A stretch of DNA of 64,000 nt from Pantoea sp. 1.19 (GCF_001922585.1 NZ_MRBS01000003.1:1-64000); one strand, 5' to 3'. Counted from the stretch's first letter, positions 38,110 through 48,936 are shown. The notes: generated by a model not told the origin, from the sequence alone. Numbers and translations: made by a program.

Positions 38110-38982
38110 TTATCGTTTGTCGAGATAAATTAACGGGTAATCACCGCGGAGCAGCGGTTTGCACAAAATCTTGTAGCCATCCTGATCAAAACTGGCGGCG
38201 GTGCGGCTGAGGGCCTGGGCCGCCTGCGGATCGCTGACCGATCCCAGCCACAGCCAGTGGTGAATAACATGGATTTGCGTCATGGTCGGCCCCTGTTCCA
38301 CCATGCCTACGGCGCCTTGCCACGGCCAGCACACCAGCCGCACGCGCTCGAGTGCTGTTCGCAGACGCGCATCGTGCGCCGCGCGGCTTTCGCGACCGCA
38401 GCAGGCACCGGCGCAGCGCTGCAGCGCTGCGCGAAAGCAGGGGCGGCCGGCGCGCAGGGATTCCAGGCCCAGCAAACCGTAGCAGAGCTGGTGGTCATCG
38501 GCGAGACTGCGCAGGGTTTCCAGCGCCGCGTGGCGGCTGCCGTACAGGCCAAACAGGTCCGGCGTGTGGGCAAAATCCACCGCTTTAGCAGAGACCACCT
38601 CCGGCGTCGCGCCGTCCTGCAGTCGCAGGGAGCACAGTTGGCGATTTTTGCGCAGCCGCTTATTGAACAGCGGCTGACGGGTCTTGATCAGCTGCGCTTC
38701 CAGCAGCAGCGCACCCAGCTCACCGGCGGTTTCCGTGTAGCGGATCGTCCGGGTTTGCCGCAGCAGTCTGGCCTCGGCAGGGGTGCGAAAGTGGGACATG
38801 ACGCGGGTGCGAATATTAATGCTTTTACCGATATACAGCGGCAGCGTATCGCTGTCGCCGTGGAATTCATACACGCCGGGCCCGCGCGGCAAATCGGCCA
38901 GCTGGTCCCGCAGGTGTTCGGGATACTGATAGATATCGGCGTCGTCGGCGACGGGGCCGTATTGCGTAAAACGTTTAACCAC
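38110..38982 (-). CDS. cho: UvrC-homologous excinuclease Cho
   Basis: An SOS-induced endonuclease that makes the 3' incision in nucleotide excision repair with UvrAB. 290 residues: an N-terminal GIY-YIG domain (GPGVYEFHGDSDTLPLYIGK, INIRTRVMSHF, ETAGELGALLLEAQLIKTRQ) and a cysteine-bearing region (RPCFRAALQRCAGACCGRES) like UvrC. The UvrC C-terminal endonuclease domain is absent, as expected for Cho. I chose GTG 38982 with GGAG upstream; the ORF extends 72 codons further without family match. A LexA box lies directly upstream. Confidence 0.94.
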   Translation of the reverse strand: MVKRFTQYGPVADDADIYQYPEHLRDQLADLPRGPGVYEFHGDSDTLPLYIGKSINIRTRVMSHFRTPAEARLLRQTRTIRYTETAGELGALLLEAQLIKTRQPLFNKRLRKNRQLCSLRLQDGATPEVVSAKAVDFAHTPDLFGLYGSRHAALETLRSLADDHQLCYGLLGLESLRAGRPCFRAALQRCAGACCGRESRAAHDARLRTALERVRLVCWPWQGAVGMVEQGPTMTQIHVIHHWLWLGSVSDPQAAQALSRTAASFDQDGYKILCKPLLRGDYPLIYLDKR

Positions 38983-38994
38983 GGTGGCTCCTGA

Positions 38995-39014
38995 TACTGT
39001 AGATAAACCCAGTA
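38995..39014 (-). promoter_or_regulatory. LexA box of cho
   Basis: TACTGTAGATAAACCCAGTA fits the SOS box consensus (TACTGT-N8-ACAGTA) at all but a few positions, one base off in the right half-site. It ends 12 bases before the cho start. E. coli cho is LexA-regulated. Confidence 0.82.
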
Positions 39015-39070
39015 TAGCAAGCCGCGGGAAACGCGCAAAGCGTGACCAGCCGGCAGGCTGGTCAGCGCAG

Positions 39071-39898
39071 TCAGGCTTGCCAGAAGTCGTCAAAGACGGT
39101 AATGGGCGGACGACGCTTGTGCTCAGTCTTGCGATACCAGTTTTCAATGGTGCGCGCCGCGGCGGGGTCGATGGACTGTCCCTCCAGATAAGCGTCAATC
39201 TGCGCGTAGGTTACCCCCAGCGCCACTTCGTCCTGCAGGCCGGGACGGTCATCCTCCAAATCGGCAGTCGGATCTTTCAGATACAGATGCGCGGGGCAGC
39301 CCAGCGCTTTCAGCAGCTGCTTACCCTGACCCTTGTGCAGGCGGAAAATCGGGTTGATGTCGGTGCCGCCGTCGCCGTACTTGGTGAAGAAGCCGGTGAC
39401 CGCCTCCGCGGCGTGGTCGGTGCCGACCACGACGCCGTGGGTCATGCCGGCGATGCTGTACTGGGTTTTCATGCGCTCGCGCGCTTTGTCATTGCCGCGA
39501 ACGAAATCGGAAACCGTCAGGCCCGCCGCTTTCAGCGCCTGCTCGGTGGCCTGCACCGCCGGTTTAATATTGACGGTTAGCACGCGATCCGGCTGGATAA
39601 AAGCGATGGCATCCTGACAATCCTGCTCATCGGCCTGAGTGCCATACGGCAGGCGCACGGCGATAAACTGGTAGTCATGAATGCCGGTCTCCTCGCGCAG
39701 TTCGCCGATCGCCAGCTGGCAGAGCTTTCCGGTCAGGGTGGAGTCCTGGCCGCCGCTGATGCCCAGCACCAGCGTGCGCAGGAACGGATGTGTTTTCAGA
39801 TAGGACTTCAGAAAATCGACGCTGACCCGCACTTCGTGCTGCGGATCAATGGTGGGCTTGACGCCAAGGGCGGCGATAATCTCCTGCTGCAATGCCAT
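39071..39898 (-). CDS. nadE: NH3-dependent NAD+ synthetase
   Basis: Amidation of nicotinate adenine dinucleotide to NAD+ with ammonia and ATP. 275 residues, the same as E. coli. The PP-loop is [10 protein letters not shown] (about 46-55); other motifs are [58 protein letters not shown] and [20 protein letters not shown] 39898 is chosen by homology. It lies between cho and an MFS gene, all leftward, with gaps too large to be sure of an operon. Confidence 0.97.
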   Translation of the reverse strand: MALQQEIIAALGVKPTIDPQHEVRVSVDFLKSYLKTHPFLRTLVLGISGGQDSTLTGKLCQLAIGELREETGIHDYQFIAVRLPYGTQADEQDCQDAIAFIQPDRVLTVNIKPAVQATEQALKAAGLTVSDFVRGNDKARERMKTQYSIAGMTHGVVVGTDHAAEAVTGFFTKYGDGGTDINPIFRLHKGQGKQLLKALGCPAHLYLKDPTADLEDDRPGLQDEVALGVTYAQIDAYLEGQSIDPAAARTIENWYRKTEHKRRPPITVFDDFWQA

Positions 39899-40014
39899 AC
39901 TGGTTCCCCCGTGAATGGATGGGCCATCGGGCCCGCTATCAACGTTAAACGTTAGCGCCTGCGGTGGCAAACGACAAGCGTCATTGCGCCTGCCGGATGG
40001 CCGCTGGCAAAAGG

Positions 40015-41205
40015 TCAGGCGCCGGTCGGTTGTCGCGCCAGCAGCCGGAATGTCAGCATCGCCAGCAGGTAGCAGCCAAACAGCGTCAGGCTCATGCTCA
40101 GCAGCGAGGTGCCGCCAAGGCTGGTTAGCGGGACGGCCACGCCGCCGAGAGTAAAGCCGGTGACGCCAATCAGCGCCGAGGCGCTACCTGCCCGCTCTCC
40201 CTGGCTCTGCATCGCCAGCGACGATGCGTTGACGGCGATGGCGCCCAGGCTGCCAATGGCGCAGAACAGCGCCAGCAGCACCAGCGGTAACGGTGCCGCC
40301 AGCAGGGCCGTCAGCAATAGCGCCGCGGCGGCGCTGAGCGCCAGCCACAGCGCGCCGCGCAGGACGCGATATTCGCCCCACAGCCCACTCAATCGGGAGC
40401 CGGCCTGCGAGCCGATGATCAGCCCGGCGCCGTTGGCGGCAAAGCAGTAGCTAAAGGCCTGCGGCGACAGGCCGTAAATCAGCTGCAGCACAAAGGGGGA
40501 AGCGCCGATGTAGGCAAACATACCGGCCATCGCACACCCCTGGGTCAGGCAGAAGCCCATAAAGGTGCGGCTGGCCAGTACCGGTCCCAGTCCGGCCCAG
40601 GTGCTGAGCAAGGATCCCTGACGCCGCCGCGGCGCGGGCAGGCTCTCACGCAGAAAGCGGCAGGCCATCAACAGCAGCGCCAGCGCAATCAGCGACAGCG
40701 CGGCAAACAGCCCGCGCCAGCTGAGGAAGGTGAGCAGCGCGCCGCCAAGCACCGGCGCCAGGATAGGCGCCAGGCCGTTAACCAGCATCAGCAGCGCAAA
40801 AAATTTGGTCAGATCGTGACCGCTGTAGGTGTCCCGGGCCATGGCGCGCGACAGTACTGCCCCTCCGGCGCCAAACATCCCCTGTAGCAGCCGCGCCAGC
40901 AGCAGCTGTTCAATGTTTTGCGCGAGGCCGCAGGCCAGCGAAGCGAGCAGGAACAGCAGCAGCGAGGCCAGCAGCGGGCGCAGGCGGCCATATTTATCGC
41001 TCAGCGGGCCAAACAGCAGCTGGCCAAGGCCAATGCCGGCCAGTCCGGCGGTGAGGCTGAGCTGCGCGGTGGCCGTGACGGTGTGTAAATCGGCGGTCAG
41101 CGCCGGCAGGGCCGGCAGATACAGATCGATACACAGCGGGCCCAGTCCGGCCAGCAGACCGAGGACGATGGCAAAGCCTAAACGGTGGGGAGTGGATGCG
41201 GTCAT
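40015..41205 (-). CDS. Bcr/CflA-family multidrug MFS transporter
   Basis: A 396-residue major-facilitator exporter with 12 helices, proton-driven. Hallmarks of the Bcr/CflA subfamily are [16 protein letters not shown] in the first helix/loop and the inter-helix signature [19 protein letters not shown]. Also seen are [34 protein letters not shown] and [20 protein letters not shown]. The substrate is unknown; relatives export bicyclomycin, sulfonamides or chloramphenicol. ATG 41205 ([11 protein letters not shown]) is the likely start. It is not part of the E. coli nadE-osmE order, so it is an insertion relative to that genome. Confidence 0.9.
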   Translation of the reverse strand: MTASTPHRLGFAIVLGLLAGLGPLCIDLYLPALPALTADLHTVTATAQLSLTAGLAGIGLGQLLFGPLSDKYGRLRPLLASLLLFLLASLACGLAQNIEQLLLARLLQGMFGAGGAVLSRAMARDTYSGHDLTKFFALLMLVNGLAPILAPVLGGALLTFLSWRGLFAALSLIALALLLMACRFLRESLPAPRRRQGSLLSTWAGLGPVLASRTFMGFCLTQGCAMAGMFAYIGASPFVLQLIYGLSPQAFSYCFAANGAGLIIGSQAGSRLSGLWGEYRVLRGALWLALSAAAALLLTALLAAPLPLVLLALFCAIGSLGAIAVNASSLAMQSQGERAGSASALIGVTGFTLGGVAVPLTSLGGTSLLSMSLTLFGCYLLAMLTFRLLARQPTGA

Positions 41206-41406
41206 ACAGCCTCTAAAACGGTAACGCGCATCCGTGATATGCCTGCGGATGCGAAAAGTTGACATAATTATACGTAAGTTGACCGCCTAACCCCACCCTT
41301 TCTGCGCGCCGGCTGGCGGAACCTTGAGCGAAAACAGGCGGATAATTTGAAAAAATATGATTCCTGCGCCAGGCTTATGCTGAACATGGACTCAGTGAGA
41401 GGAATA

Positions 41407-41748
41407 ATGATGAAAAAAGTAACAGGATTTTTAGGTGCGGCAGTGGTGCTGGCACTGCTTTCCGGCTGTACCGCTTACGATCGTGCAGAAAGCTATGTCA
41501 CCAAGCCGGTCGTGAAAGATGTGAAAAAAGGCATGACCCGTGACCAGGTTCGCCAGATTGCCGGTGCGCCGTCCACGGAGATTACCATGGTGCACGCGCG
41601 CGGTACCTGCCAGACCTACGTGCTGGGCCAGCGCGATGGTAAAGCGCAAACCTATTTCGTGAGCTACAGCGACACCGGTCGGGTAATGAATTACGGCTTC
41701 CAGAGCTGTGAAGAGTACGATACCGATCCGCAGGTGCCACAGAAGTAA
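41407..41748 (+). CDS. osmE: Osmotically inducible lipoprotein OsmE
   Basis: A 113-residue outer-membrane lipoprotein with a BamE/SmpA-type fold. Signal and lipobox are VVLALLSGC; the fold shows [20 protein letters not shown] and [21 protein letters not shown]. coli OsmE has 112 residues and is sigma-S dependent. Start ATG 41407 or 41410 (GAGAGG upstream of both); upstream ATGs at 41347 and 41380 are unlikely. It is followed by a terminator. Confidence 0.95.
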   Translation: MMKKVTGFLGAAVVLALLSGCTAYDRAESYVTKPVVKDVKKGMTRDQVRQIAGAPSTEITMVHARGTCQTYVLGQRDGKAQTYFVSYSDTGRVMNYGFQSCEEYDTDPQVPQK

Positions 41749-41764
41749 GTGTCTGCAGTTCGCT

Positions 41765-41790
41765 AAAAGCCACGTCAGTGGCTTTTTTTA
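41765..41790 (+). terminator. Terminator of osmE
   Basis: AAGCCAC and GTGGCTT pair around a GTCA loop, followed by a run of T. Confidence 0.88.
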
Positions 41791-42006
41791 CGCCCGCGCG
41801 AAGAGGGCACGGCGCCCGAAAATCCCGCGCGTCGTGCCCGGCGGCGGCGGGCGGGCAGGAGGACGTCTCCGGTCGGCTGCGCGTGGGGCGGCGGCGGGCA
41901 GACCGACGCCCGCATCAGCCCGGCGCTCACACCCGCGCGGCGCTTTCCGCCGCGGTGGCTGAGTAAACCACCGGCGCGCGCTGCCCGCTGCGCCGCGCGC
42001 GGAGGA

Positions 42007-44259
42007 TCAGGCCGGAATGAGCCGCGAACGCGCGCTTCGCGACCAGATGCGGTGGCAGGTGAGGGCGGAGAGGAATTCGCTCATCAGGACGCCCTCCGCC
42101 TTGCTGTCTTCGATCACCCCCTCTTCGGTTTCTCCTGCGGCAAGGCCCCAGGGGGCCTTGAAGCGGCGCGCTTCGCCGCTCAGGCCAATGACCTTCAGGT
42201 GTTTGTAGGCTTCCATCAGGTAATAGCGGGCCGCGCCGTTTAACCACAGCCCTTCCATGTCACCGTCCGGCATCATCACGGCGTCAAACAGCAGCGACGG
42301 CAGAGTGCTAAAGGTGCCATCTGGCGTGACCGACGACCCGTCATCGGCCGTCACCGCACCCAGACCCGGCGCCACCAGCCTGGCATACACGCCTTCGGCG
42401 CGCAGCGCCTGTAGCATCGCCAGCAGATCCGCCGCGCTGACGCCGTTATCAATCACGATGGCGACCTGTCGACCGCGAATGTGGCCGCTGGGAATGGCGT
42501 ACAGACTCAGGCTGGCATCCTTGCGCAGGCCGTTGACGTCCTTAGGCGGCAGGGTGTGCAGCAGATCATCTGCGAGGCGAATGCCCAGTCGCTCAGCGAC
42601 CGCGTGGGCCAGGCCCACGTCAATGTGTACCAGCGCGCCCACGACCCGCTCGCGCAGAGCGTGGCGGCGCACTTTGCTCAGTTCATAGGCGAAGGCGTCG
42701 ACGATGTGCTGCTGCTCAACCGGCGTCTGGCTGTGCCAAAACAGACGCGGCTGCGAATAGTATTCGCCAAAGGATGGACTGGATTCGCGGGTGGGTAGGC
42801 CCTCGCTCCGCTCCGGGTAGCTGGCAAACCCGCCGCGGTGCGGGCCAGGCGGCGTTTCGCGTGGCCAGTTATCGTTAATCGAGTTAGGGTGATAGTTCAC
42901 CGGATCGCTGTCGATGACGCTGCGGTGACGCCCCGCCCGCTGGTGGTTATGCCATGGGCAGAGCGGCCGGTTGATCGGCAGCTCGTGGCCGTTCGGGCCA
43001 CCCAGGCGTCCGGTTTGCGCATCGGTGTAGGCGAACAGGCGCCCCTGCAGCAGAGGATCGTGGGTAAAATCGATCCCCGGTACGATGTGGCCCGGGTGAA
43101 ACGCTACCTGCTCCGTTTCGGCAAAATAGTTATCCGGATTTCGGTTGAGCACCATTTTGCCAATCAGCTCGACCGGCACCAGCTCTTCGGGGATAAGCTT
43201 GGTGGCGTCCAGCAAGTCGAAATCGAATCGCGAGGCGTCCTCCTCCGGAATACGCTGAACGCCCAGCTCATATTCCGGAAAATCGCCGGCTTCGATTGCG
43301 TCCCACAGGTCGCGGCGGTGGTAATCCGGATCGCAGCCGGCCAGCTTTTGGGCTTCATCCCAGACCAGCGAGGCTTTGCCGGCCACCGGCTTCCAGTGAA
43401 AGCGTACCAGCGTGGCGTCGCCCGCGGCGTTAATCATGCGAAAGGTATGGATGCCAAAGCCCTCCATGGTGCGGTAGCTGCGCGGGATGCCGCGGTCCGA
43501 CATCATCCACAGCACGTTGTGCAGCGTTTCCGGCTGCAGTGAGACGTAGTCCCAGAAGCTGTCGTGCGCACTTTGTCCCTGCGGCATCTCACTGCGCGGA
43601 TCCGGCTTCAGGGCGTGGACAAAATCGGGAAACTGAAGCGCGTCCTGGATAAAAAAAACCGGCGTGCTGTTGCCCACCAGATCAAAATTCCCTTCCTCAG
43701 TGTAAAACTTGGTGGCAAAACCGCGAATGTCGCGCACGGTATCGGCGGAGCCGGCGCTGCCGGTCGCGGTGGAAAAACGCACAAATACCGGCGTGATTTG
43801 CTCTGGCGATCGCAAAAAATCGGCGTGGGTCAGTGTCGCCAGCGAACGATAGGGCTGGAACCAGCCGTGGGCCGCCGCGCCGCGGGCGTGCACCACCCGC
43901 TCCGGAATGCGCTCGTGGCCAAAGTGGCTGAGTTTTTCCCGCAGGATAAAATCTTCCAGCAGGGTCGGGCCGCGCACCCCGGCGCGCAGTGAACGCTGAT
44001 CGTTGGCAATCCGGGTGCCCTGATTCGTGGTGAGCGGCTGGTTTTCGCTCCGGCGGCGAAAGGTGTCCAGCGCCTGTAGCTTCGCCGAGCTGACGTCAGG
44101 GGCCCCGCGCCCGTCGGGGGCGGTGGGCTGGCTACCCGGGGCGCCGGGACGGTGCGGACCGTCCGCCGGCACCGGCGAGTCCGTTCCAGGCCTGGCGGAT
44201 TCCGGGCCGCTGGCGGAGGCCGGGTGCTGCGGGGGCGTAAACGCGTTATCTTTCGACAT
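42007..44259 (-). CDS. katE: Catalase HPII
   Basis: A large-subunit monofunctional heme catalase that breaks down H2O2; sigma-S controlled in E. coli. 750 residues (E. coli 753). After a Pro-rich N-terminus come the catalytic histidine ([16 protein letters not shown]), the Asn region ([19 protein letters not shown]), the heme-ligand Tyr region ([19 protein letters not shown]) and PWHNHQRAG. The extra C-terminal flavodoxin-like domain ([18 protein letters not shown] to [12 protein letters not shown]) is complete. No operon partner is seen. Confidence 0.97.
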   Translation of the reverse strand: MSKDNAFTPPQHPASASGPESARPGTDSPVPADGPHRPGAPGSQPTAPDGRGAPDVSSAKLQALDTFRRRSENQPLTTNQGTRIANDQRSLRAGVRGPTLLEDFILREKLSHFGHERIPERVVHARGAAAHGWFQPYRSLATLTHADFLRSPEQITPVFVRFSTATGSAGSADTVRDIRGFATKFYTEEGNFDLVGNSTPVFFIQDALQFPDFVHALKPDPRSEMPQGQSAHDSFWDYVSLQPETLHNVLWMMSDRGIPRSYRTMEGFGIHTFRMINAAGDATLVRFHWKPVAGKASLVWDEAQKLAGCDPDYHRRDLWDAIEAGDFPEYELGVQRIPEEDASRFDFDLLDATKLIPEELVPVELIGKMVLNRNPDNYFAETEQVAFHPGHIVPGIDFTHDPLLQGRLFAYTDAQTGRLGGPNGHELPINRPLCPWHNHQRAGRHRSVIDSDPVNYHPNSINDNWPRETPPGPHRGGFASYPERSEGLPTRESSPSFGEYYSQPRLFWHSQTPVEQQHIVDAFAYELSKVRRHALRERVVGALVHIDVGLAHAVAERLGIRLADDLLHTLPPKDVNGLRKDASLSLYAIPSGHIRGRQVAIVIDNGVSAADLLAMLQALRAEGVYARLVAPGLGAVTADDGSSVTPDGTFSTLPSLLFDAVMMPDGDMEGLWLNGAARYYLMEAYKHLKVIGLSGEARRFKAPWGLAAGETEEGVIEDSKAEGVLMSEFLSALTCHRIWSRSARSRLIPA

Positions 44260-44328
44260 GGCCTGATGCTCCTGTTGCCGTCGGGTACCAAGGTCACTTA
44301 ACTATAGAACATCCCCCCCGGCAGACAG

Positions 44329-44352
44329 CAAAAGGGCGCCTTATGGCGCCCT
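44329..44352 (-). terminator. Terminator of tcyP
   Basis: AGGGCGCC/GGCGCCCT with a 4-base loop, followed by TTTT on the minus strand, 25 bases past the tcyP stop. Confidence 0.8.
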
Positions 44353-44376
44353 GAAAGGGTAACAAGCCGTGAACCG

Positions 44377-45774
44377 TTAGCGATGCGCCAGTTCCGCCTC
44401 GTCCTCTTTATCGGTGTTCATAACCTGGCGATCGGTGAGCTTCATCCACTGGCTGGTCAGGGTGCCGGCAGTCATCGAACCGTTCACGTTCAGCGCGGTG
44501 CGGCCCATGTCGATCAGCGGCTCAATGGAGATCAGCAGCGCCACCAGCGTGACCGGTAACCCCATCGTCGGCAGGACGATCAGCGCGGCGAAGGTGGCCC
44601 CGCCGCCGACGCCGGCCACCCCCGCGGAGCTCAGGGTGACGATTCCGATCAGGGTGGCCATCCACAGCGGATCAAAGGGGTTAATGCCCACCGTGGGGGC
44701 CACCATCACCGCCAGCATCGTCGGATAGAGACCGGCACAGCCGTTCTGGCCGATGGTCGCGCCGAAGGAGGCGGCGAAGCTGGCAATGGATTCCGGTACG
44801 CCGAGGCGACGGGTTTGTGCTTCTACGCTCAGCGGAATGCTGGCCGCACTGGAGCGGCTGGTGAAGGCGAAGGTGATAACCGGCCAGACTTTACGGAAGA
44901 AGCGCAGCGGGCTGACGCCGTTGACGGAGAGCAGCAGCGCATGTACCGCGAACATGATTGCCAGGCCCAGGTAGGAGGCAATAACAAAACTGCCGAGCTT
45001 GATGATGTCGTGCAGATTAGAGCTGGCAACCACTTTCGTCATCAGCGCCATCACGCCATACGGCGTCAGCTTCATCACCAGGCGGACCAGCTTCATCACC
45101 CAGGCCTGCAGGGTATCGATCGCCGCCAGCACGCGTTCACCTTTACCGGCATCGTCTTTCAGCAGCTGAAGCGCCGCGACGCCCAGGAAGGCGGCAAAGA
45201 TTACCACGCTGATGATGGAGGTCGGGCTGGCGCCGGTCAGATCGGCAAACGGATTTTTCGGAATAAATGACAGCAGCAGCTGCGGCGCAGTGAGATCCGC
45301 CACTTTGCCTGCGTAGTTGCTCTGAATCGCCGCCAGACGCGCGCTCTCCTGAGCACCCTGCACCAGACCACTGGCATTAAGGCCAAACAGCCAGGTAACG
45401 AAAATGCCTACCGCGGCGGCAATTGCCGTTGTAAACAGCAGCACGCCGATGGTCAGAATGCTGATTTTACCCAACGAGGAGGCGTTGTGCAGGCGCGCCA
45501 CCGCGCTGAGAATAGAGGCAAAAACCAGCGGCATAATGATCATTTGCAGCAGCTGGACGTAACCATTGCCGACGATGTTAAACCAGCTGATCGAGGTTTT
45601 CAGCACCGGATTGTCGGCGCCGTACACGGTATGCAGTGCCAGACCGAACAGCACGCCGACCACCAGGCCGGCAAGGACTTTTTTTGACAGGCTCCAGTCA
45701 GCGCGCGCGGTACGCGCCAACAGCAGCAGTAGCGCGACAAACGCGACGATATTCAGAATCAACGGCAGATTCAT
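44377..45774 (-). CDS. tcyP: L-cystine:H+/Na+ symporter TcyP
   Basis: A 465-residue member of the dicarboxylate/amino acid:cation symporter family (formerly YdjN) for cystine uptake. Seen are [20 protein letters not shown] in the third helix region, the serine-rich hairpin [40 protein letters not shown] (helix 7 cation-binding segment) and [20 protein letters not shown] with [14 protein letters not shown] in helix 8. ATG 45774 follows AAGGAGAACTGGGG. It is single and ended by a terminator. Confidence 0.95.
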   Translation of the reverse strand: MNLPLILNIVAFVALLLLLARTARADWSLSKKVLAGLVVGVLFGLALHTVYGADNPVLKTSISWFNIVGNGYVQLLQMIIMPLVFASILSAVARLHNASSLGKISILTIGVLLFTTAIAAAVGIFVTWLFGLNASGLVQGAQESARLAAIQSNYAGKVADLTAPQLLLSFIPKNPFADLTGASPTSIISVVIFAAFLGVAALQLLKDDAGKGERVLAAIDTLQAWVMKLVRLVMKLTPYGVMALMTKVVASSNLHDIIKLGSFVIASYLGLAIMFAVHALLLSVNGVSPLRFFRKVWPVITFAFTSRSSAASIPLSVEAQTRRLGVPESIASFAASFGATIGQNGCAGLYPTMLAVMVAPTVGINPFDPLWMATLIGIVTLSSAGVAGVGGGATFAALIVLPTMGLPVTLVALLISIEPLIDMGRTALNVNGSMTAGTLTSQWMKLTDRQVMNTDKEDEAELAHR

Positions 45775-45950
45775 CCCCAGTTCTCCTTAGCGCCCGTCTC
45801 GCCTGACGCAAGCGGGCATCTTGTGATGATAAATTACGCCAGCAGCGTAACAGTTCGCGCATGGTATCAGTTCGCCCCGTGGGCGACTTATATCCAAAAA
45901 GTATGGCTTATAACCGAACGCGTGAATTTGTACACTGACTGAGCGATGTG

Positions 45951-46526
45951 CTACCTGATTAGCCGGTTAAACGTGTCATGAAGTGCGGTCAGCGTCTGCT
46001 CTGGCCAGGCGGTAGTGCCGAACGGCGGAGTGCCGGGGCTGAACCACAGCGACCAGGCGACCAGCGCGCTGCACAATACCCGTTCCAGCTGATTGCCGCG
46101 CTGGCTGTTGAGCAGCGGCAGGCGAAAGCGCCAGCGGCACGGCCACAGCAGCGGCACTCCGGCGGGGGTGAGCATGTCGGCAATGATATGACTGAGGTAG
46201 CCGACGACCATCCCCTGCAGGGCATCGGGGGGCAGCCAGCTGTCGGCAGGCAGCTTCACTTTTAACAGAAACACCCCGCCGGCGACGGCCAGCAGGCTGT
46301 GGGTGAAACCACGGTGGCCAAAGATGCGCGCGATAGGCTTTGATAACCACTTCAGCCGCTGGCCGAGCAGGGATTTGGGGTGATCAATATCCGGTAACAG
46401 GCAGGTTAACAGCGCTGCCGGGATAATGTGCCACCAGTCGCCATTGGCCAGTTCAGGGGTCAGCTCAGCGCGCCCGGCGAAGATGGCGCTGGCCAGGGCA
46501 AAGATAACGTGGCCTTCGGCGGTCAT
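45951..46526 (-). CDS. ydjM: SOS-regulated membrane-bound hydrolase-like protein YdjM
   Basis: A 191-residue inner-membrane protein of the YdjM/LexA-regulated metal-dependent-hydrolase family. Putative metal-binding motifs are LLPDIDHPKSLLG and IFGHRGFTHSLLAVAGG, with VGYLSHIIADMLTPAGVPLL. There are several hydrophobic helices. E. coli YdjM has 196 residues and is a LexA target; the LexA-like site upstream agrees. The biochemical activity is not known. Confidence 0.92.
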   Translation of the reverse strand: MTAEGHVIFALASAIFAGRAELTPELANGDWWHIIPAALLTCLLPDIDHPKSLLGQRLKWLSKPIARIFGHRGFTHSLLAVAGGVFLLKVKLPADSWLPPDALQGMVVGYLSHIIADMLTPAGVPLLWPCRWRFRLPLLNSQRGNQLERVLCSALVAWSLWFSPGTPPFGTTAWPEQTLTALHDTFNRLIR

Positions 46527-46543
46527 CGCGGATTCCTGGAGGA

Positions 46544-46563
46544 TTCTGGTAATCCATCCAGTA
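46544..46563 (-). promoter_or_regulatory. LexA-box-like site of ydjM
   Basis: CTGG-N8-CCAG (46546-46561) is a symmetric variant of CTGT-N8-ACAG lying 19 bases upstream of the ydjM start. A second half-site, CACTGGATAAAT read on the minus strand, lies further upstream at about 46570-46582. E. coli ydjM has two LexA boxes with a very similar arrangement. Confidence 0.6.
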
Positions 46564-46660
46564 TAGGGAATTTATCCAGTGGTTTGAAGTGGTTACACTG
46601 TAACTAAAGTTATCTGCTGCTTTTCCCGGCAGCCGCCCGCGCGGGCGGCCGTTGCGGCCT

Positions 46661-47329
46661 TTAGCCGTGCAGATCCGCGGCGCGAAGCGCGCAAAGCTGG
46701 CTGAGCCTGACCTCGGCCAGCACCCAGCGCGGATCGGTACGCTGCGCCGCGGCAGGAACCACAATGGCGCGCATGCGGGCAGCCTTGACCGCCACCATGC
46801 CGGTCAGCGAGTCCTCCAGCGCCACGCAGCGCTGCGGATCGATCCCCAGCCCGGCGGCGGCGTTAAGATAGACCTGCGGATGCGGCTTGCTCAGCGGCAG
46901 CGTGTCTGCCGAGGCAAGAAAGGCAAAGCGATCGCGCAGCGCGAACAGCGTCAGCACCTGCTCAATCATCGCCAGCGGCGAGGCGGACGCAAGGCCGATT
47001 TTCAGCCCCTGCGCCGCGCACAGGTCAAGCGCATGATGGACTCCGGGCATGAGCGGGCGGGCTGCCTGTATCAGCGCCAGGGTGCGGGCGCTGATCTGCT
47101 CGGTCACCGCTTCGCACGACGGGCCGCGCCAGGGCGAGACGGCGTACCACATCGCCACGACCTGATCGATACGCACGCCGGTGGTTTCCGGCAGCCGGTC
47201 GCGGCAGCGCAGATCAACGCCCAGTTCACCCAGCACCTCCTCTTCGGCACGCTCCCACAGAGGCTCGGAGTCAATCAGCAGACCATCCATATCAAAAATG
47301 GCGGCTTCACAAGGCAGATGATAACGCAT
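46661..47329 (-). CDS. hxpB: Hexitol phosphatase B (2-deoxyglucose-6-phosphatase type HAD)
   Basis: A 222-residue HAD phosphatase (formerly YniC), equal in length to E. coli HxpB. Motif I is AIFDMDGLLIDSEPLW (nucleophile Asp 13-15), motif II IGLASASPLAMIEQVL, motif III KPHPQVYLNAAAGLG, and motif IV ALEDSLTGMVAVKAARM. It removes phosphate from sugar phosphates such as sorbitol-6-P and 2-deoxyglucose-6-P. ATG 47329 is chosen by family start (MRYHLPCEAAIFDMDG). It is divergent from yniB. Confidence 0.95.
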   Translation of the reverse strand: MRYHLPCEAAIFDMDGLLIDSEPLWERAEEEVLGELGVDLRCRDRLPETTGVRIDQVVAMWYAVSPWRGPSCEAVTEQISARTLALIQAARPLMPGVHHALDLCAAQGLKIGLASASPLAMIEQVLTLFALRDRFAFLASADTLPLSKPHPQVYLNAAAGLGIDPQRCVALEDSLTGMVAVKAARMRAIVVPAAAQRTDPRWVLAEVRLSQLCALRAADLHG

Positions 47330-47486
47330 GCGACGTTCCTGTTTGGGAAGAGAGGCTTTACTGTAACATGTCCGCCGGGGGGAAGGCATGCGCCGTGCTC
47401 CCGTGGGCAAAAAAGAGCGATTTTTCAGGCGTGATGGGCTAACTGCGGGTAGACTTACAGCCACTGAAATCTGGAGAGGAATTACG

Positions 47487-48029
47487 ATGACTTATCAACA
47501 GGCGAGCAGGATCGCAGTGGTAAAGCGGTTGGCCGGTTGGGGGCTGTTTTTGATTGCGCTGCTGTCGACCACCGTGTCGCTGCTCGGCTTTTTATATCAG
47601 CGTAGCCAGCATCCGCTGCAGGGGCTCGACGCCGTGCTGCTGGATTTTATTCGCGTGATGGTGGAGATGATCAGGTTTAATACGCCGTTTCTGGCGCCGC
47701 TGTGGCAGCACTCTCCGGTGCCGGATTTTCGCACGGCGGCCAACGTCGGCTTCTGGCTGGTCTATTTTCTGATTTTTGTCGGTCTGGCGCTGACCGCCTC
47801 CGGCGCGCGGATGAGTCGCCAGGCCCGCCACGTGCGCGAGGGCATTGAAGACCAGTTGATCCTCGAGCGCGCAAAGGGCAGTGAAGGGCGCAGCCGCGAC
47901 GAGCTGGAAGCAAAAATAGTGCTGCCGCGGCATACTATCCTGCTGCAGTTTTTTCCGCTGTATATCCTGCCGCTGCTGATCGCCGCCGTGGGCTATTTCA
48001 TCCTGAAGCTTGTCGGCTTTCTGCCCTGA
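47487..48029 (+). CDS. yniB: Inner-membrane protein YniB
   Basis: A 180-residue polytopic membrane protein of unknown function (E. coli 178). Three hydrophobic segments are clear: GWGLFLIALLSTTVSLLGFL, NVGFWLVYFLIFVGLALTAS and FFPLYILPLLIAAVGYFILK. A charged cytoplasmic-type loop (RQARHVREGIEDQLILERAK) lies between the last two. The start at 47487 (GGAGAGGAATTACG upstream) is well supported. It sits between hxpB and yniA as in E. coli. Confidence 0.93.
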   Translation: MTYQQASRIAVVKRLAGWGLFLIALLSTTVSLLGFLYQRSQHPLQGLDAVLLDFIRVMVEMIRFNTPFLAPLWQHSPVPDFRTAANVGFWLVYFLIFVGLALTASGARMSRQARHVREGIEDQLILERAKGSEGRSRDELEAKIVLPRHTILLQFFPLYILPLLIAAVGYFILKLVGFLP

Positions 48030-48039
48030 TGCCCGGGCG

Positions 48040-48936
48040 TCAGGCCGGCCTGGCCTGGCGCTCTCCCAGTGGTTCAGCGTCGAGCAGATCGCCAATCGCA
48101 CACTGCGCGGCATCCAGCCATTCACCGCCGAAGACGTTAGCCCGGTTCAGCAGGTAGTAGAGCTGATAGACGGTCTGACGCCGCGCATAGCCCTCCGGCA
48201 GCGGGTTTACCGATTGGTATCCTGCCATGATTGCCGCGACCGGCAGATCATGGAAGCGCGGCAGCATCGCCAAATCGCACTCCCGATCGCCCCAGTAGCA
48301 GGCCGGATCGCACACCCACGGGCCGTGCGCGCCTCCGGCGCAGTTAGCCGGCCAGAGATCGCCGTGCAGCAGTGAGGGCTGAGGATGATGGCTGGCGAGG
48401 AGCGCCTGAACGCATTGCACAATCAAATCGGCGTTCCCGTAGCGGATGCCTTTCTCCTCCGCCAGCTGCAGCTGCCAGCCAATCCGCTGCTCGGCGAAAA
48501 AGACCGACCAGCGTTTGAGCCAGCCGTTAGGCTGCGGCGTGGTGGTGATGTTATTGTCAAAATCGAGGCCGAACTGCGGCTGATCGCTCCACTGATGAAG
48601 CCGGGCCAGCTGGGCTCCAAGGTGATGACCGGCCTGCGCATCAAGCGGCAGGGCGTCATGCCAGGAGAGCAGCAGGAAACTGTGCTCTTTGTCCTCACCG
48701 ACGCCATACACTTCAGGCACGTTGACAGTGTGCGTCCGCGCCAGCAGCGCCAGCTGATCCGCTTCCCAGCTGAACAGTTCACGCATCTCACGCTGATTGC
48801 TTTTGACAAAAACATCGCGCTCGCCGAAGCGAATATGCCATGCCGGATGCACATCGCCGCGCTGCAGCTTTTTGCGCGACACAATGGTTGCGCTGCCGAA
48901 CTTCTCGCTGAGAATCTGACTGATGGCTGACCACAT
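48040..48936 (-). CDS. yniA: Fructosamine-kinase-like protein YniA
   Basis: A 298-residue member of the fructosamine/ketosamine-3-kinase family (aminoglycoside phosphotransferase fold). Seen are SRKKLQRGDVHPAWHIRFGE, FVKSNQREMRELFSWEADQL, the catalytic loop LLHGDLWPANC (HGD) and metal Asp in VCDPACYWGDRECDLAML. It probably phosphorylates glycated protein or sugar amines so they can decay. It converges on yniB. In E. coli pfkB follows upstream, but no pfkB is present in the gap before ydiZ. Confidence 0.93.
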   Translation of the reverse strand: MWSAISQILSEKFGSATIVSRKKLQRGDVHPAWHIRFGERDVFVKSNQREMRELFSWEADQLALLARTHTVNVPEVYGVGEDKEHSFLLLSWHDALPLDAQAGHHLGAQLARLHQWSDQPQFGLDFDNNITTTPQPNGWLKRWSVFFAEQRIGWQLQLAEEKGIRYGNADLIVQCVQALLASHHPQPSLLHGDLWPANCAGGAHGPWVCDPACYWGDRECDLAMLPRFHDLPVAAIMAGYQSVNPLPEGYARRQTVYQLYYLLNRANVFGGEWLDAAQCAIGDLLDAEPLGERQARPA

